DNA of 22,352 nt from Ruminococcus sp. (GTDB lineage Bacteria; Bacillota; Clostridia; Oscillospirales; Ruminococcaceae): NCBI GenBank assembly GCA_014799675.1, contig JAAVHM010000141.1, forward strand, positions 1 through 22,352, given 5' to 3'. This document shows, piece after piece, positions 14,631 through 21,835 of the stretch. Under the pieces are notes generated by a model, which did not search any database, was not told the origin of the DNA, and worked only from the letters and a program-made list of their open reading frames with translations. Each line of letters begins with the position of its first letter. The first letter of the stretch is position 1. A program made the translations under genes and the position numbers.

Positions 14631-15323
14631 TTACTCTCCAAAAATTTGCGTAAGAACGCTCTGAACCCTTTCAGCACTTGCACAGCGGCTGCTGAAAACC
14701 TCGTTAATGTTTGTCACGTAAGGTTCTCCCGCAAAATTACGCAGCATGGTATAGTTGTCAATTAAATACCGATAATAGTCATAATTATCCTGCACGTAAT
14801 CCTGCCATGTATTTATGGGTGTGTTTTTGCTTCCGCGGAATTCGTCATAGGTATTGCTGCCGTTGTCTGGGTAATAAGCCTTATCAAATTTAACCTTAAA
14901 GCTATAATGACCGCCGTTTGCCGCAAGCAGCTTATGTAATATATCAAGAGACGGCAAGCCCTCAATTCTGCCAATCCCATTTTTCCTTGAAGCGTCGCGA
15001 GCGTCATCTTGAGATATAATGTTTTTCTCCGCAAGCTCGTCAAAAAGCTTAAACGGCTCGCTGTCATTATATTCCTCCCCGTACTTCTCACGGAAATACT
15101 CCGCTTCCTCCTCGGTAACGGTATAGCTCGGCGCAGTCCCTTTTCTGACGTTGTCCATTTCGTTTACAGCTATCTCCGCGGCGGATTCGGTTATGCCGTT
15201 TTCGGCTTTCTCCTTTTCAAGAGCGTCGCTGAACCTGTTTCCGTAAGTCTCTCTGGGCTTCCCGCTGCGTTCGGCATAGAGCATATAGGGATTTGTGGGT
15301 GATGATATCATATTTGTGCTCAT
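14631..15323 (-). CDS. Paralog family protein 5 of 5 (unknown function)
   Basis: 230 residues, acidic, with no signal peptide or membrane segment. Three family blocks are visible: the N-terminal box ISS...PYMLYAERSGKP (6-23) followed by ETYGNRFSDAL, a central block SYTVTEEEAEYFREKYGEEY then LFDELAEKNIIS..DA (66-107), and a C-terminal end LTQIFGE preceded by INTWQDYVQDNYDYYRYLI. I do not recognise the family. The first 85 residues match the neighbouring paralog at 77 positions while the remainder is largely unrelated. The start overlaps the previous gene's stop (ATGA), with GGGGAGGTGA just upstream. It is the last gene of the operon and lacks the VT ending of its siblings. Confidence 0.82.
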   Translation of the reverse strand: MSTNMISSPTNPYMLYAERSGKPRETYGNRFSDALEKEKAENGITESAAEIAVNEMDNVRKGTAPSYTVTEEEAEYFREKYGEEYNDSEPFKLFDELAEKNIISQDDARDASRKNGIGRIEGLPSLDILHKLLAANGGHYSFKVKFDKAYYPDNGSNTYDEFRGSKNTPINTWQDYVQDNYDYYRYLIDNYTMLRNFAGEPYVTNINEVFSSRCASAERVQSVLTQIFGE

Positions 15324-15988
15324 AACGTCACCTCCCCGAAAATCTGTGAAAGAACATCTTTAACCTTCAAAATGTCTTCGCATTCTCTGCGTAAATTGAC
15401 GTTCATCTGCTCTTTGCTTGGTCCATAATGACGCCCGTCCGGAGCAAGCAGTTCTTCGTCCAAATCAATCAAATACTGACAATAGTCATATTCCCGCTGA
15501 GCAACGTCCTGCCAAGTGTTTATTTCCTTATCGTATTTTCCCATGAAGCGTTCATAATAACTGTTATAGCAGCCGTAAACATTATGATTTGAAAAATGCT
15601 CTTTCCAAGTACCGTTTTGCCGCATATATTCCGAAAATATACGAGAAAATCCACTTGCATTAGCTGCATCATCATACGATATGATGTTTTTCTCCGCAAG
15701 CTCATAAAAAAGCTGACATGGTTTTTCTTCGTCATATTCCTCCCCGTACTTCTCACGGAAATACTCCGCTTCCTCCTCGGTAACGGTATAGCTCGGCGCA
15801 GTCTCTTTTCTGACGTTATCCATTTCGTTTACAGCTATCTCCGCGGCTGATTCGACTATGTTGTTTTGTGCTTTCTCCTTTTCAAGAGCGTCGCTGAACC
15901 TGTTTCCGTAAGTCTCTCTGGGCTTCCCGCTGCGTTCACCGTATAGCAGGTACGGGGCGGTTGCTGATGAAATCATATTTGTGCTCAT
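15320..15988 (-). CDS. Paralog family protein 4 of 5 (unknown function)
   Basis: 222 residues with the same three blocks: ISSATAPYLLYGERSGKP (7-23), TVTEEEAEYFREKYGEEY (68-85) with LFYELAEKNIIS (93-104), and INTWQDVAQREYDYCQYLI (156-174) before the end SQIFGEVTL. The middle part (110-155) is unlike that of its sibling downstream. It has no membrane segment or catalytic motif. AAGGAGG lies 7 nt before the start, overlapping the stop codon of the preceding gene. Its own final codons, for GEV, form the ribosome binding site of the next gene. Confidence 0.82.
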   Translation of the reverse strand: MSTNMISSATAPYLLYGERSGKPRETYGNRFSDALEKEKAQNNIVESAAEIAVNEMDNVRKETAPSYTVTEEEAEYFREKYGEEYDEEKPCQLFYELAEKNIISYDDAANASGFSRIFSEYMRQNGTWKEHFSNHNVYGCYNSYYERFMGKYDKEINTWQDVAQREYDYCQYLIDLDEELLAPDGRHYGPSKEQMNVNLRRECEDILKVKDVLSQIFGEVTL

Positions 15989-16001
15989 AACCTTACCCTC
16001 C

Positions 16002-16964
16002 TTACAGCCTTATCCATTGGAAATCATTTTTCGGAGCAGCCGAAACAAATGATACCGACGATACGGAAATTCCTCCCGAAGCTGCGCCGCAAGCCGCCCT
16101 GATCTGATTTAGCGTTGCACTGTATTCGGGCAGTATACCGTTGCCTCTCAGCATAGCGTTGTCGTAAAATTTTTGCAGCTCGCTGAAATACTTACCGCTT
16201 ACCTTAGTGTCAAGAAATTGCTCACGAGTGGCAATATTATCACAGTTCGCCCGCGATTCCGCTGTGCTGAAATCATAAAAAAGGTCGTCCAGACGGTTGT
16301 GCAAGCCGCCGTCAAGTCCGACTTTCCAAATGTCATAGGTCATTTGGTAAAGCTCGCGGAAGGTCATTCCGTCCTCAAAATTGTAGCTGTCAATGATCGC
16401 CTGACGCACCTCATAGTCGCTCATATCTCCGTACAACGCCTCACGGCGGGCAGCTTCTACCTGTTCTCTTCCGCCCAAAACCGCAGCCACTTCATTATTA
16501 AAGCGGCGTATAACTTTATTATAGTCGTCATATTCCGAGGGAGCTATCGGGTAGCTTATTGCCTTGCCGTAATAGAAATTTTTACCATAGCAATACTGAT
16601 ATTTTTCATAAATTGCCTTGTAAATTTCAGCGTCGGACATTCCCGTAAAATCCTCTGCCGCGGTCAGCTTAGCAAATTCTGCCGAATTTGTGAAATCAAA
16701 ACAGCTTCTCTGATACCTGAGACCGTTCTCAACATTTGGGCTGAATTGGGGCGTGTACAAGCCTGCAAGCAGTTCTTCAAGGGGAATTCTGTCCATTTTG
16801 CTTACATCATATTCTTTGCCGTTTACTTCAATAAGCTTATCGTTCAGAACCTCCTGAAAGCCGCATTCCTCCTTAAGCTCGGCAATAGTAACAACTTTTT
16901 TGCCCGTAAGGTCTAACCTTTCGTGTACGGGTGTTAAGTACTGATTTCCGCTTGAAATGTTCAT
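16002..16964 (-). CDS. Unknown protein sharing only the N-terminal box with its neighbours
   Basis: 320 residues, soluble. It starts NISSGNQYL...HERLDLTGK, resembling the ISS...PYLL..ERS box of the flanking paralogs, but lacks their EEAEYFREKYG and IFGEVT blocks. It carries an internal duplication: MSDAEIYKAIYEKY (109-122) and MSDYEVRQAIIDSY (181-194) share MSD.E...AI...Y, suggesting two copies of a helical unit. Tyr and Phe are abundant and the C-terminus is Ser/Ala/Val-rich. The start overlaps the upstream stop (ATGA), and the gene is embedded in the paralog operon, so it is likely expressed with them. The shared N-terminus hints at a common localisation or export signal. Confidence 0.8.
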   Translation of the reverse strand: MNISSGNQYLTPVHERLDLTGKKVVTIAELKEECGFQEVLNDKLIEVNGKEYDVSKMDRIPLEELLAGLYTPQFSPNVENGLRYQRSCFDFTNSAEFAKLTAAEDFTGMSDAEIYKAIYEKYQYCYGKNFYYGKAISYPIAPSEYDDYNKVIRRFNNEVAAVLGGREQVEAARREALYGDMSDYEVRQAIIDSYNFEDGMTFRELYQMTYDIWKVGLDGGLHNRLDDLFYDFSTAESRANCDNIATREQFLDTKVSGKYFSELQKFYDNAMLRGNGILPEYSATLNQIRAACGAASGGISVSSVSFVSAAPKNDFQWIRL

Positions 16965-17644
16965 GCCGTCACCTCCCCGAAAATACGCGTGATAACGTCC
17001 ATTGTCCGTTCAAGCCCCGTTATGACCTGTTCGCAGTGATCCTGAAACAAATAATCGGAAGTGTTCTTGTTTGCCTTGATATAGCGTTCAAAGTCAAGGT
17101 TTTCCTGCAAAACGTCCTCCCACGTGTTCCTGTCGCAGCGGTAGTCTTTCTTGAAGCTTTCCCACAACGGCTTATACGGAGAGTCCTTGTCCGTGCGGGA
17201 AACGTCCTTAAAATGCACCTTGTCGCTTACAAAGCCGTAATCCCTGTGCAGACAGTTTCTGAGACCGTAGGGGTCGCCGCCGCCGATATAGGTTATAGAC
17301 TTAAATGAGCTTAAAGGTCTTGCCTCGCCGTAGTTTGAACCCCAGCCCGCGTCGTTTCTTGATATGATATTCTTGTCCGCAAGCTCGTAATACAACTCGG
17401 CGACTGTGTCCTCGTCATATTTTTCACCGTACTTTTCGCGGAAATACTCCGCTTCCTCGTCGGTAATTGTGTAGCTCGGCTCGGTAATATTTATATTCTT
17501 CCTGAAGCTGTCCGCTTTGCTCACAGCGATACCCTCTTCAAGAAAGTCTCCGAAGCTTTTTTCGCAAGCTTCCCCTGTCTTTCCGCCGCGTTCAACGGAG
17601 ATCCAGTATGGAGCTGCCGATGATGATATCATATTTGTGTTCAT
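16961..17644 (-). CDS. Paralog family protein 2 of 5 (unknown function)
   Basis: 227 residues. The blocks are ISSSAAPYWISVERGGK (6-22), TITDEEAEYFREKYGEKY (59-76), LYYELADKNIISRNDAG (84-100) and, unlike paralogs 4 and 5, a DVSRTDKDSPYKPLWESF block (147-164) shared with paralog 1, then NTWEDVLQENLDFERYI and ITRIFGEVTA at the end. It pairs with paralog 1 as the closest relative by its C-terminal half. It has no signal peptide or membrane segment. The start overlaps the preceding stop (ATGA) behind GGGGAGGTGA. Confidence 0.82.
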   Translation of the reverse strand: MNTNMISSSAAPYWISVERGGKTGEACEKSFGDFLEEGIAVSKADSFRKNINITEPSYTITDEEAEYFREKYGEKYDEDTVAELYYELADKNIISRNDAGWGSNYGEARPLSSFKSITYIGGGDPYGLRNCLHRDYGFVSDKVHFKDVSRTDKDSPYKPLWESFKKDYRCDRNTWEDVLQENLDFERYIKANKNTSDYLFQDHCEQVITGLERTMDVITRIFGEVTA

Positions 17645-18390
17645 AACGTCACCTCCCCGAAAATGCGTGTGATGACGTCCTTTGTCTTTTCAAGACCCTC
17701 TATTACTTGGTCGCAATGCTGTTGGAACACATGATCCGCAGTTTTTCTGTTTTCTTTCACGTAGCGTTCAAAGTCAATATTTTCCTGCAAAGCGTCCTCC
17801 CAAGTGTCTATATCGCGGTCATATGATTTCTTGAAGCTGTCCCACAACGCTTTATAGGGGGAATTCTTGTCCGTGCGGCTTACGTCATTGACCCGCACAG
17901 CGTTGTTTCCGAGGGTGGAAAAGCTTCCCAGCGGACGCATATTTTCACGTCCGGGCAAATAATTGCCGAAGTACACAACGTTTTTGACCGCGCCTAAAGG
18001 AATTATCTCTAAAACACCCGAAGCATTGCCCGCGTCGTTTCTTGATATTATGCCCTTATCCGCAAGCTCATAATATAACTCTTGGGCTGTGTCCTCGTCG
18101 TATTTCTCACCGTACTTTTCAAGGAAATAATCCGCTTCCTCGTCTTTAATGTTGTAGTAGGGGAATTCGTTTTCCTCTTCCTCTTCTTCATTCTCGTTGA
18201 TTTTGCTTGTCGCCTCCGCTTCCTCGTCCTTGTACTGGGTTACCTCCTCCTCTTCTTCGGCGGTCTCGGTTGTCTCTTTTACCGCCTCTTCGTCAACTGC
18301 TATACGGAACCTGTTCCCGTAAGTAGCCTTGGGTCTGCTGCTGCGTTCAACTTGCAGCAGATATGGTGATTTTGCAGATGATATGTTCAT
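17641..18390 (-). CDS. Paralog family protein 1 of 5, with Glu-rich insert (unknown function)
   Basis: 249 residues, first gene of the operon. N-terminal box NISSAKSPYLLQVERSSRP (2-20) then TYGNRF, a Glu-rich low-complexity insert (about 33-75), DEEADYFLEKYGEKY (83-97), LYYELADKGIISRNDAG (105-121), DVSRTDKNSPYKALWDSF (169-186), DTWEDALQENIDFERYV (195-211) and ITRIFGEVTL at the end. It is very acidic, with no membrane segment. AGGAGGT lies 6 nt before the ATG. The shared N-terminal box and the change in the middle parts suggest proteins with a common targeting part and different working parts; this is inference. Confidence 0.82.
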   Translation of the reverse strand: MNISSAKSPYLLQVERSSRPKATYGNRFRIAVDEEAVKETTETAEEEEEVTQYKDEEAEATSKINENEEEEEENEFPYYNIKDEEADYFLEKYGEKYDEDTAQELYYELADKGIISRNDAGNASGVLEIIPLGAVKNVVYFGNYLPGRENMRPLGSFSTLGNNAVRVNDVSRTDKNSPYKALWDSFKKSYDRDIDTWEDALQENIDFERYVKENRKTADHVFQQHCDQVIEGLEKTKDVITRIFGEVTL

Positions 18391-18489
18391 AAAATACCTC
18401 CTGTAGGTCGTTGGTTTTCATTTACATTTTTTTCGCAAGCTTTCCGTTTGGCTCAAAATACTGTTGGCGCAATATTCTGACGGAATTCC

Positions 18490-18501
18490 TGCAAATTTGC
18501 A
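18490..18501. promoter_or_regulatory. Perfect 12-bp palindrome in the paralog-operon leader
   Basis: TGCAAATTTGCA lies about 20 nt downstream of the predicted transcription start (near 18522) of the five-gene operon, a usual place for a repressor site. No regulator is assigned. Confidence 0.35.
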
Positions 18502-18528
18502 AAATCCCTCTATTAAACTATTATAATA

Positions 18529-18557
18529 ATTTTACACCATAATCAAAATTTTGTCAA
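18529..18557 (-). promoter_or_regulatory. Sigma-A promoter of the paralog operon
   Basis: Minus-strand TTGACA (18552-18557), 17 nt, TAAAAT (18529-18534). It leaves a leader of about 130 nt before the first ATG. The stretch 18558-18635 upstream holds no gene, only a weak AAGGAG/CTCCTT hairpin. Confidence 0.75.
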
Positions 18558-18632
18558 CATTAAGGAGCAAAACAGTCCACATTTTGGCAAAATCTCCTTT
18601 TTGCACAATTATGATCAGTATGTTTTGACAAT

Positions 18633-18662
18633 AAAAATGCGTACCGCAAACAGGTACGCATT
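18633..18662 (-). terminator. Terminator of the sigma/beta-propeller operon
   Basis: AATGCGTACC (18636-18645) pairs with GGTACGCATT (18653-18662) around a 7-nt loop, with TTTTTATT following on the minus strand. The stem begins inside the beta-propeller gene's stop codon. Confidence 0.9.
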
Positions 18663-20739
18663 AATATTCAAAGGTCTCTATAATTTTCAAATCGCTTAGC
18701 CGCGCGGAGATCACCCTGCCGCCGCTGATAACATAAAGGTTATCGCCGATTATTTTTCCGCGCTCAAAAATCATGCTGTCGTCAATGTCGGTGTACTCGA
18801 TAACGCCCTTTTGGAAAAATCCCGTCCCCTCGTCAAAGCCGTACACATAATACTGGTTTTTAGTGCCGAACTCGTTGTAGCTGTATACGGGGACGCCGAT
18901 CACTCCCGCCTCGCTGTCGATAAGAACAGCCCGCCTGTCCGTAAGCGCCTTTGAAAAGGTCTCCCCAGGGGCAAAGGTGGTGCTGCCCAATGTCAGACCG
19001 CTTTCGCTGCCGAACATGGAAAGGGTAATGCCGCTTTCCTCCGAAGTCCCGATACCCAAAAGCATATCGTCGGAATATTTGTGCAGATAGACCACGCTGT
19101 CCATAGCAGTCTGGGCAAAGGTGGGCGGATTTGAGGAAAGGTCTACCACCGCCGCCGCTGTTTTTGAATCCTTTCTGAAAAGCCGCGCGTAATTTTTCTC
19201 AAACCTTACCGCGGCAATGCTTTCGCTGTGAAGTATCTGTCCCGCGCTGTTTTCCACGGTCATGGACTTGTCCAGCACGTATATCGCCGTTGAGGGTATG
19301 CCGTTCTCGTCGGTGAGCCTTGCGGCAACTCTGAGCTTGCCGCCGTATTCGTTCATGCTTTGTCTGCCAAGTATCTCGCCGTCCACAAATCCCCCCGCAG
19401 CGTAGGAAATGCCATTCATCGCAAGGTCAAAGGAGGAAATAATACTGTAATTTCCGTTTTCGCTTTTTTTGACGGACGCTATGTACAAGGTATCCGCGGA
19501 GCAGTAAATGTTCCTGCCCCCGCCGAGGACAGCCTTGACGTTTGCTTTAATGCCGGAACTTCCGTCAGTAATTATTGCGGCAGCAACGGTGTAATCGGTG
19601 CTGCCTGCGTTTGAGGGTACGATTATATCGCTTGCCGCAAGATAAAATTTCTCCCCATTAATATAATAGGCAGGAACAAAGCTGTCAAGATCGGTTTGCG
19701 TGTCCAGAGGCTTTATGCGGTAACTGTTGTAATCCGTTACCATATAGAGCGTACTGTCAACAAGCCATGAAGCTATGTAACTGCCATTTTGTTTATATGA
19801 AGTGGTATGTACCGGGTTTGCCGCGTCGCTTACGTCGTAAACATCGACCAAAGTATTTGTACGTGTCGCTGTTTTTACTGTCGGCGGACTTGTTTCACCA
19901 TCAGGAACAGTTTCAATGTCGGAATTACCGGTCGCCGAATTGCTGAGATCTACGTCGCTTGCTGGAACATTTGACGTATTGGAAGATGTTTCGGCTTGTG
20001 AGGATTCGGTAACAGCGCTTGCCGTACTGCTGTCAATTATCTGAATTTCCTCTGTCTCTCCTGAAATAAGAAATACCTTGTCGCCGTCCTTATAAATTTC
20101 AACAGGCGGGTCAAGCGAGCTTTCAACTGTTGAAACAATTTCCATGGTCTCCAAGGAAATTATTGTAAGCGTGCTGCCTTTAAGACAGTAGATGTACTCT
20201 CCGTCCGTCTTGATAACGTCAGCCTCCGAAACGTTTTCGCCGTATTTGTCTTTATCGGTGAAATCGTAAGAGGACAACTCAGAAAAGTTTTTATCGGGAG
20301 CCTTTACTATCGGTTCGTCCGTATTGTCGGGGATCGTATTTTCCTCTATAGGTTTATCGCTGTCTGCGGAGCTGTTGCTTCCGTTTAAGTCGATACCGGT
20401 ATAGGTTGTGTACAGATCGCCGTACTCGTCATACGAAACGGGGGGCAAAGCGTTGAAAGTGATTTGTTCTTCAAGCTTTTCCTGTTCAATACGCTTCTGA
20501 TTGTATGCCGTCATGCCGAATACAAACACGGCGCAGGCGGCTGCGGCAGCTGCGGTCCTTATTATAATAGTGCGGCGCAATACAGTGATATTCGGACCGG
20601 ACTTTGATGTTCTGTGTTCCGATTCCATTTTGGATCTTGCGTTCTGTGCTTTGAGCATTTTCGCAATATTGTGAGGCGCGAGTTCGTCGGGAACTTCAGC
20701 CTCGCTGATAAGCTCGTTAAGTTTTTCTTCAAATTTCAT
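18661..20739 (-). CDS. Membrane-anchored beta-propeller protein, probable anti-sigma partner
   Basis: 692 residues. A cytoplasmic N-terminal part (1-57) is followed by one membrane segment (about 58-78), an acidic linker with many Ser/Asn/Asp, and a beta-propeller region from about 150 to the end. The segment SEADVIKTDGEYIYCLKGSTL (171-191) matches the PF09826-type secreted beta-propeller signature (normally EADIVKTDGxYIY). A Ser/Thr-rich insert (237-295) separates two strands of the propeller. The gene starts 21 bp after the ECF sigma gene, with AAAGGAGGT 8 nt upstream, and no terminator lies between. By position and topology the cytoplasmic part may hold the sigma factor and the propeller may sense an outside signal. 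No zinc-binding anti-sigma motif is visible, so that role is inferred. Confidence 0.87.
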   Translation of the reverse strand: MKFEEKLNELISEAEVPDELAPHNIAKMLKAQNARSKMESEHRTSKSGPNITVLRRTIIIRTAAAAAACAVFVFGMTAYNQKRIEQEKLEEQITFNALPPVSYDEYGDLYTTYTGIDLNGSNSSADSDKPIEENTIPDNTDEPIVKAPDKNFSELSSYDFTDKDKYGENVSEADVIKTDGEYIYCLKGSTLTIISLETMEIVSTVESSLDPPVEIYKDGDKVFLISGETEEIQIIDSSTASAVTESSQAETSSNTSNVPASDVDLSNSATGNSDIETVPDGETSPPTVKTATRTNTLVDVYDVSDAANPVHTTSYKQNGSYIASWLVDSTLYMVTDYNSYRIKPLDTQTDLDSFVPAYYINGEKFYLAASDIIVPSNAGSTDYTVAAAIITDGSSGIKANVKAVLGGGRNIYCSADTLYIASVKKSENGNYSIISSFDLAMNGISYAAGGFVDGEILGRQSMNEYGGKLRVAARLTDENGIPSTAIYVLDKSMTVENSAGQILHSESIAAVRFEKNYARLFRKDSKTAAAVVDLSSNPPTFAQTAMDSVVYLHKYSDDMLLGIGTSEESGITLSMFGSESGLTLGSTTFAPGETFSKALTDRRAVLIDSEAGVIGVPVYSYNEFGTKNQYYVYGFDEGTGFFQKGVIEYTDIDDSMIFERGKIIGDNLYVISGGRVISARLSDLKIIETFEY

Positions 20740-20760
20740 TAATTCCGACCTCCTTTCTGT

Positions 20761-21294
20761 TCAGCGTTCGTCAAGCATTTGTCTCAGCTTTATCTTGGCT
20801 CTTGCAGCCTTTGAGCGCACGGTATTTGCAGATAATCCCGTCGCCTTTGCGATCTCCTCGCTTGTATAGCCCGAGACAACACTCAGTGATAAAATAAGCC
20901 TTTCTTCCTCGTTCAGACGCCTGAACTCCTCCATTATTTCCAATCCGCTGTAATTTATTTCTCCGGATCCCTTTTGTTCTACACTATTTTCGAGATCATC
21001 TAAGTCGGTCTGGTAATCTCTTTTCTTTATATATTCCTTCTGCTTGTTTTTTATCTTTACAGTAAGGATCTTGATTATCCAGGCCTTGAAAGCTTTTTCA
21101 TCTCTTAATTTTTTTATGGAAGAGTAGGCTTCCAGAACTGTGTCACTAACCACATCGGAAGCGTCATGCTGATTTTTCAGGTTTACCAGAGCAATATGGT
21201 ATAATTCCTTATACACAAGGGAATACAATTCTGCGAACGCGTCTGCGTCCCCTGAACGGGCTTTTTTTACCCGTTCGGCGAAATCGGTATTCAT
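20761..21294 (-). CDS. ECF-type RNA polymerase sigma factor
   Basis: 177 residues. Region 2 (about 15-88) includes DASDVVSDTVLEAY and AFKAWIIKI, for -10 recognition and core binding. Region 4 (about 118-172) has the helix-turn-helix YTSEEIAKATGLSANTVRSKAARAKIKLRQML for -35 recognition. The length is typical of ECF factors. GAGGTGAT lies about 8 nt before the ATG. It is cotranscribed with the membrane beta-propeller protein. Two TATAAT-like hexamers lie upstream (21347-21352 and 21381-21386) without matching -35 elements, and a more distant sigma-A promoter (21542-21570) reads through a terminator-like structure first. Confidence 0.94.
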   Translation of the reverse strand: MNTDFAERVKKARSGDADAFAELYSLVYKELYHIALVNLKNQHDASDVVSDTVLEAYSSIKKLRDEKAFKAWIIKILTVKIKNKQKEYIKKRDYQTDLDDLENSVEQKGSGEINYSGLEIMEEFRRLNEEERLILSLSVVSGYTSEEIAKATGLSANTVRSKAARAKIKLRQMLDER

Positions 21295-21335
21295 TCTGTA
21301 ATATCACCTCTCAGCCACTCTTTTTATATTCGGCA

Positions 21336-21350
21336 TTGATAATGACATTA
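21336..21350. repeat. 15-bp perfect inverted repeat, left copy
   Basis: TTGATAATGACATTA here and its exact reverse complement at 21505-21519 enclose the terminator-like element at 21395-21497. A 9-bp part, TGTCATTAT, also occurs at 21377-21385. The copies may be regulator sites or ends of a small mobile-element remnant. Confidence 0.75.
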
Positions 21351-21394
21351 TACCTTTTCTCACCCTTTAATGAACCTGTCATTATAGTAGTGGT

Positions 21395-21535
21395 AAAAAA
21401 AGTCCGTTTTGTTGCATTGCATTTTAAGTTTTGGAACAATGCACAAAAATAGATTATATTTAGTCTCAAAAGAAAGCGACTTGCACAAAACAGGACTGAT
21501 ATTGTAATGTCATTATCAAATAAAAAACACTCTGA
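21395..21535 (-). ncRNA. Candidate ~140-nt small RNA or sigma-operon attenuator
   Basis: It is bounded by a sigma-A promoter (21542-21570) and a terminator-like stem with seven T on the minus strand (21395-21401). The 3' arm (21401-21416) can pair either with the 5' part of the RNA (21482-21497, about 15 bp with two bulges) or with a nearer segment (21437-21448, about 12 bp with one bulge). The two folds exclude each other. No open frame with a ribosome binding site lies inside. It reads toward the ECF sigma gene, so it could act as an attenuating leader or be a free RNA. I assign no RNA family. Confidence 0.45.
21505..21519. repeat. 15-bp perfect inverted repeat, right copy
   Basis: TAATGTCATTATCAA, the exact reverse complement of 21336-21350. 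It would lie near the 5' end of the candidate RNA. Confidence 0.75.
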
Positions 21536-21541
21536 CTATTT

Positions 21542-21570
21542 ATTATACCAATTTTTCTGCCAAAATTCAA
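21542..21570 (-). promoter_or_regulatory. Sigma-A promoter upstream of the candidate RNA and ECF sigma gene
   Basis: Minus-strand TTGAAT (21565-21570), 17 nt, TATAAT (21542-21547) with extended TGG. It lies about 250 bp before the sigma gene start. Confidence 0.65.
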
Positions 21571-21604
21571 CCCTTAAAGCTAAAAGTTTACTCTTTCATA
21601 ACTT

Positions 21605-21835
21605 TTGCGGGGCGGGGAAGCCCCCGCGGGCAGAGTCACCCCTGCAGTTAAATGTTGTAAACATTTACTATATTGAAGCCCCCTCAAGGGGGCGGGCAGG
21701 GAACGCCCTGCTGCGTGAGTCACCCCCAATGTTAAATACAGCAGACAGCTATTTTACAAAAGCCCCCTCAAGGGGGCGGGGTAAATACGGTTATACCCGT
21801 TCCCATAGAGGGGGAAATTTTGTTATGATTATAAA
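21605..21835. repeat. GC-rich intergenic repeat cluster
   Basis: An identical 21-bp unit occurs at 21676-21696 and 21760-21780; it contains GCCCCC-TCAA-GGGGGC, a 6-bp hairpin. A related but diverged unit lies near 21610-21650, and GAGTCACCCC recurs in two of the spacers. CAGGG/CCCTG near 21698-21711 makes another hairpin. I see no gene here: open frames through it lack ribosome binding sites and owe their length to the repeats. Confidence 0.75.

Noticed and set aside
18562..18601. A plus-strand terminator (AAGGAG/CTCCTT with T run)
   Set aside because: The stem is only 6 bp with a 25-nt loop, and no plus-strand gene lies upstream to be terminated.
21395..21535. Assigning the candidate RNA to 6S RNA
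   Set aside because: The closed ends and U tract are suggestive, but it is shorter than usual 6S RNAs and no conserved central-bubble sequence could be confirmed by eye.
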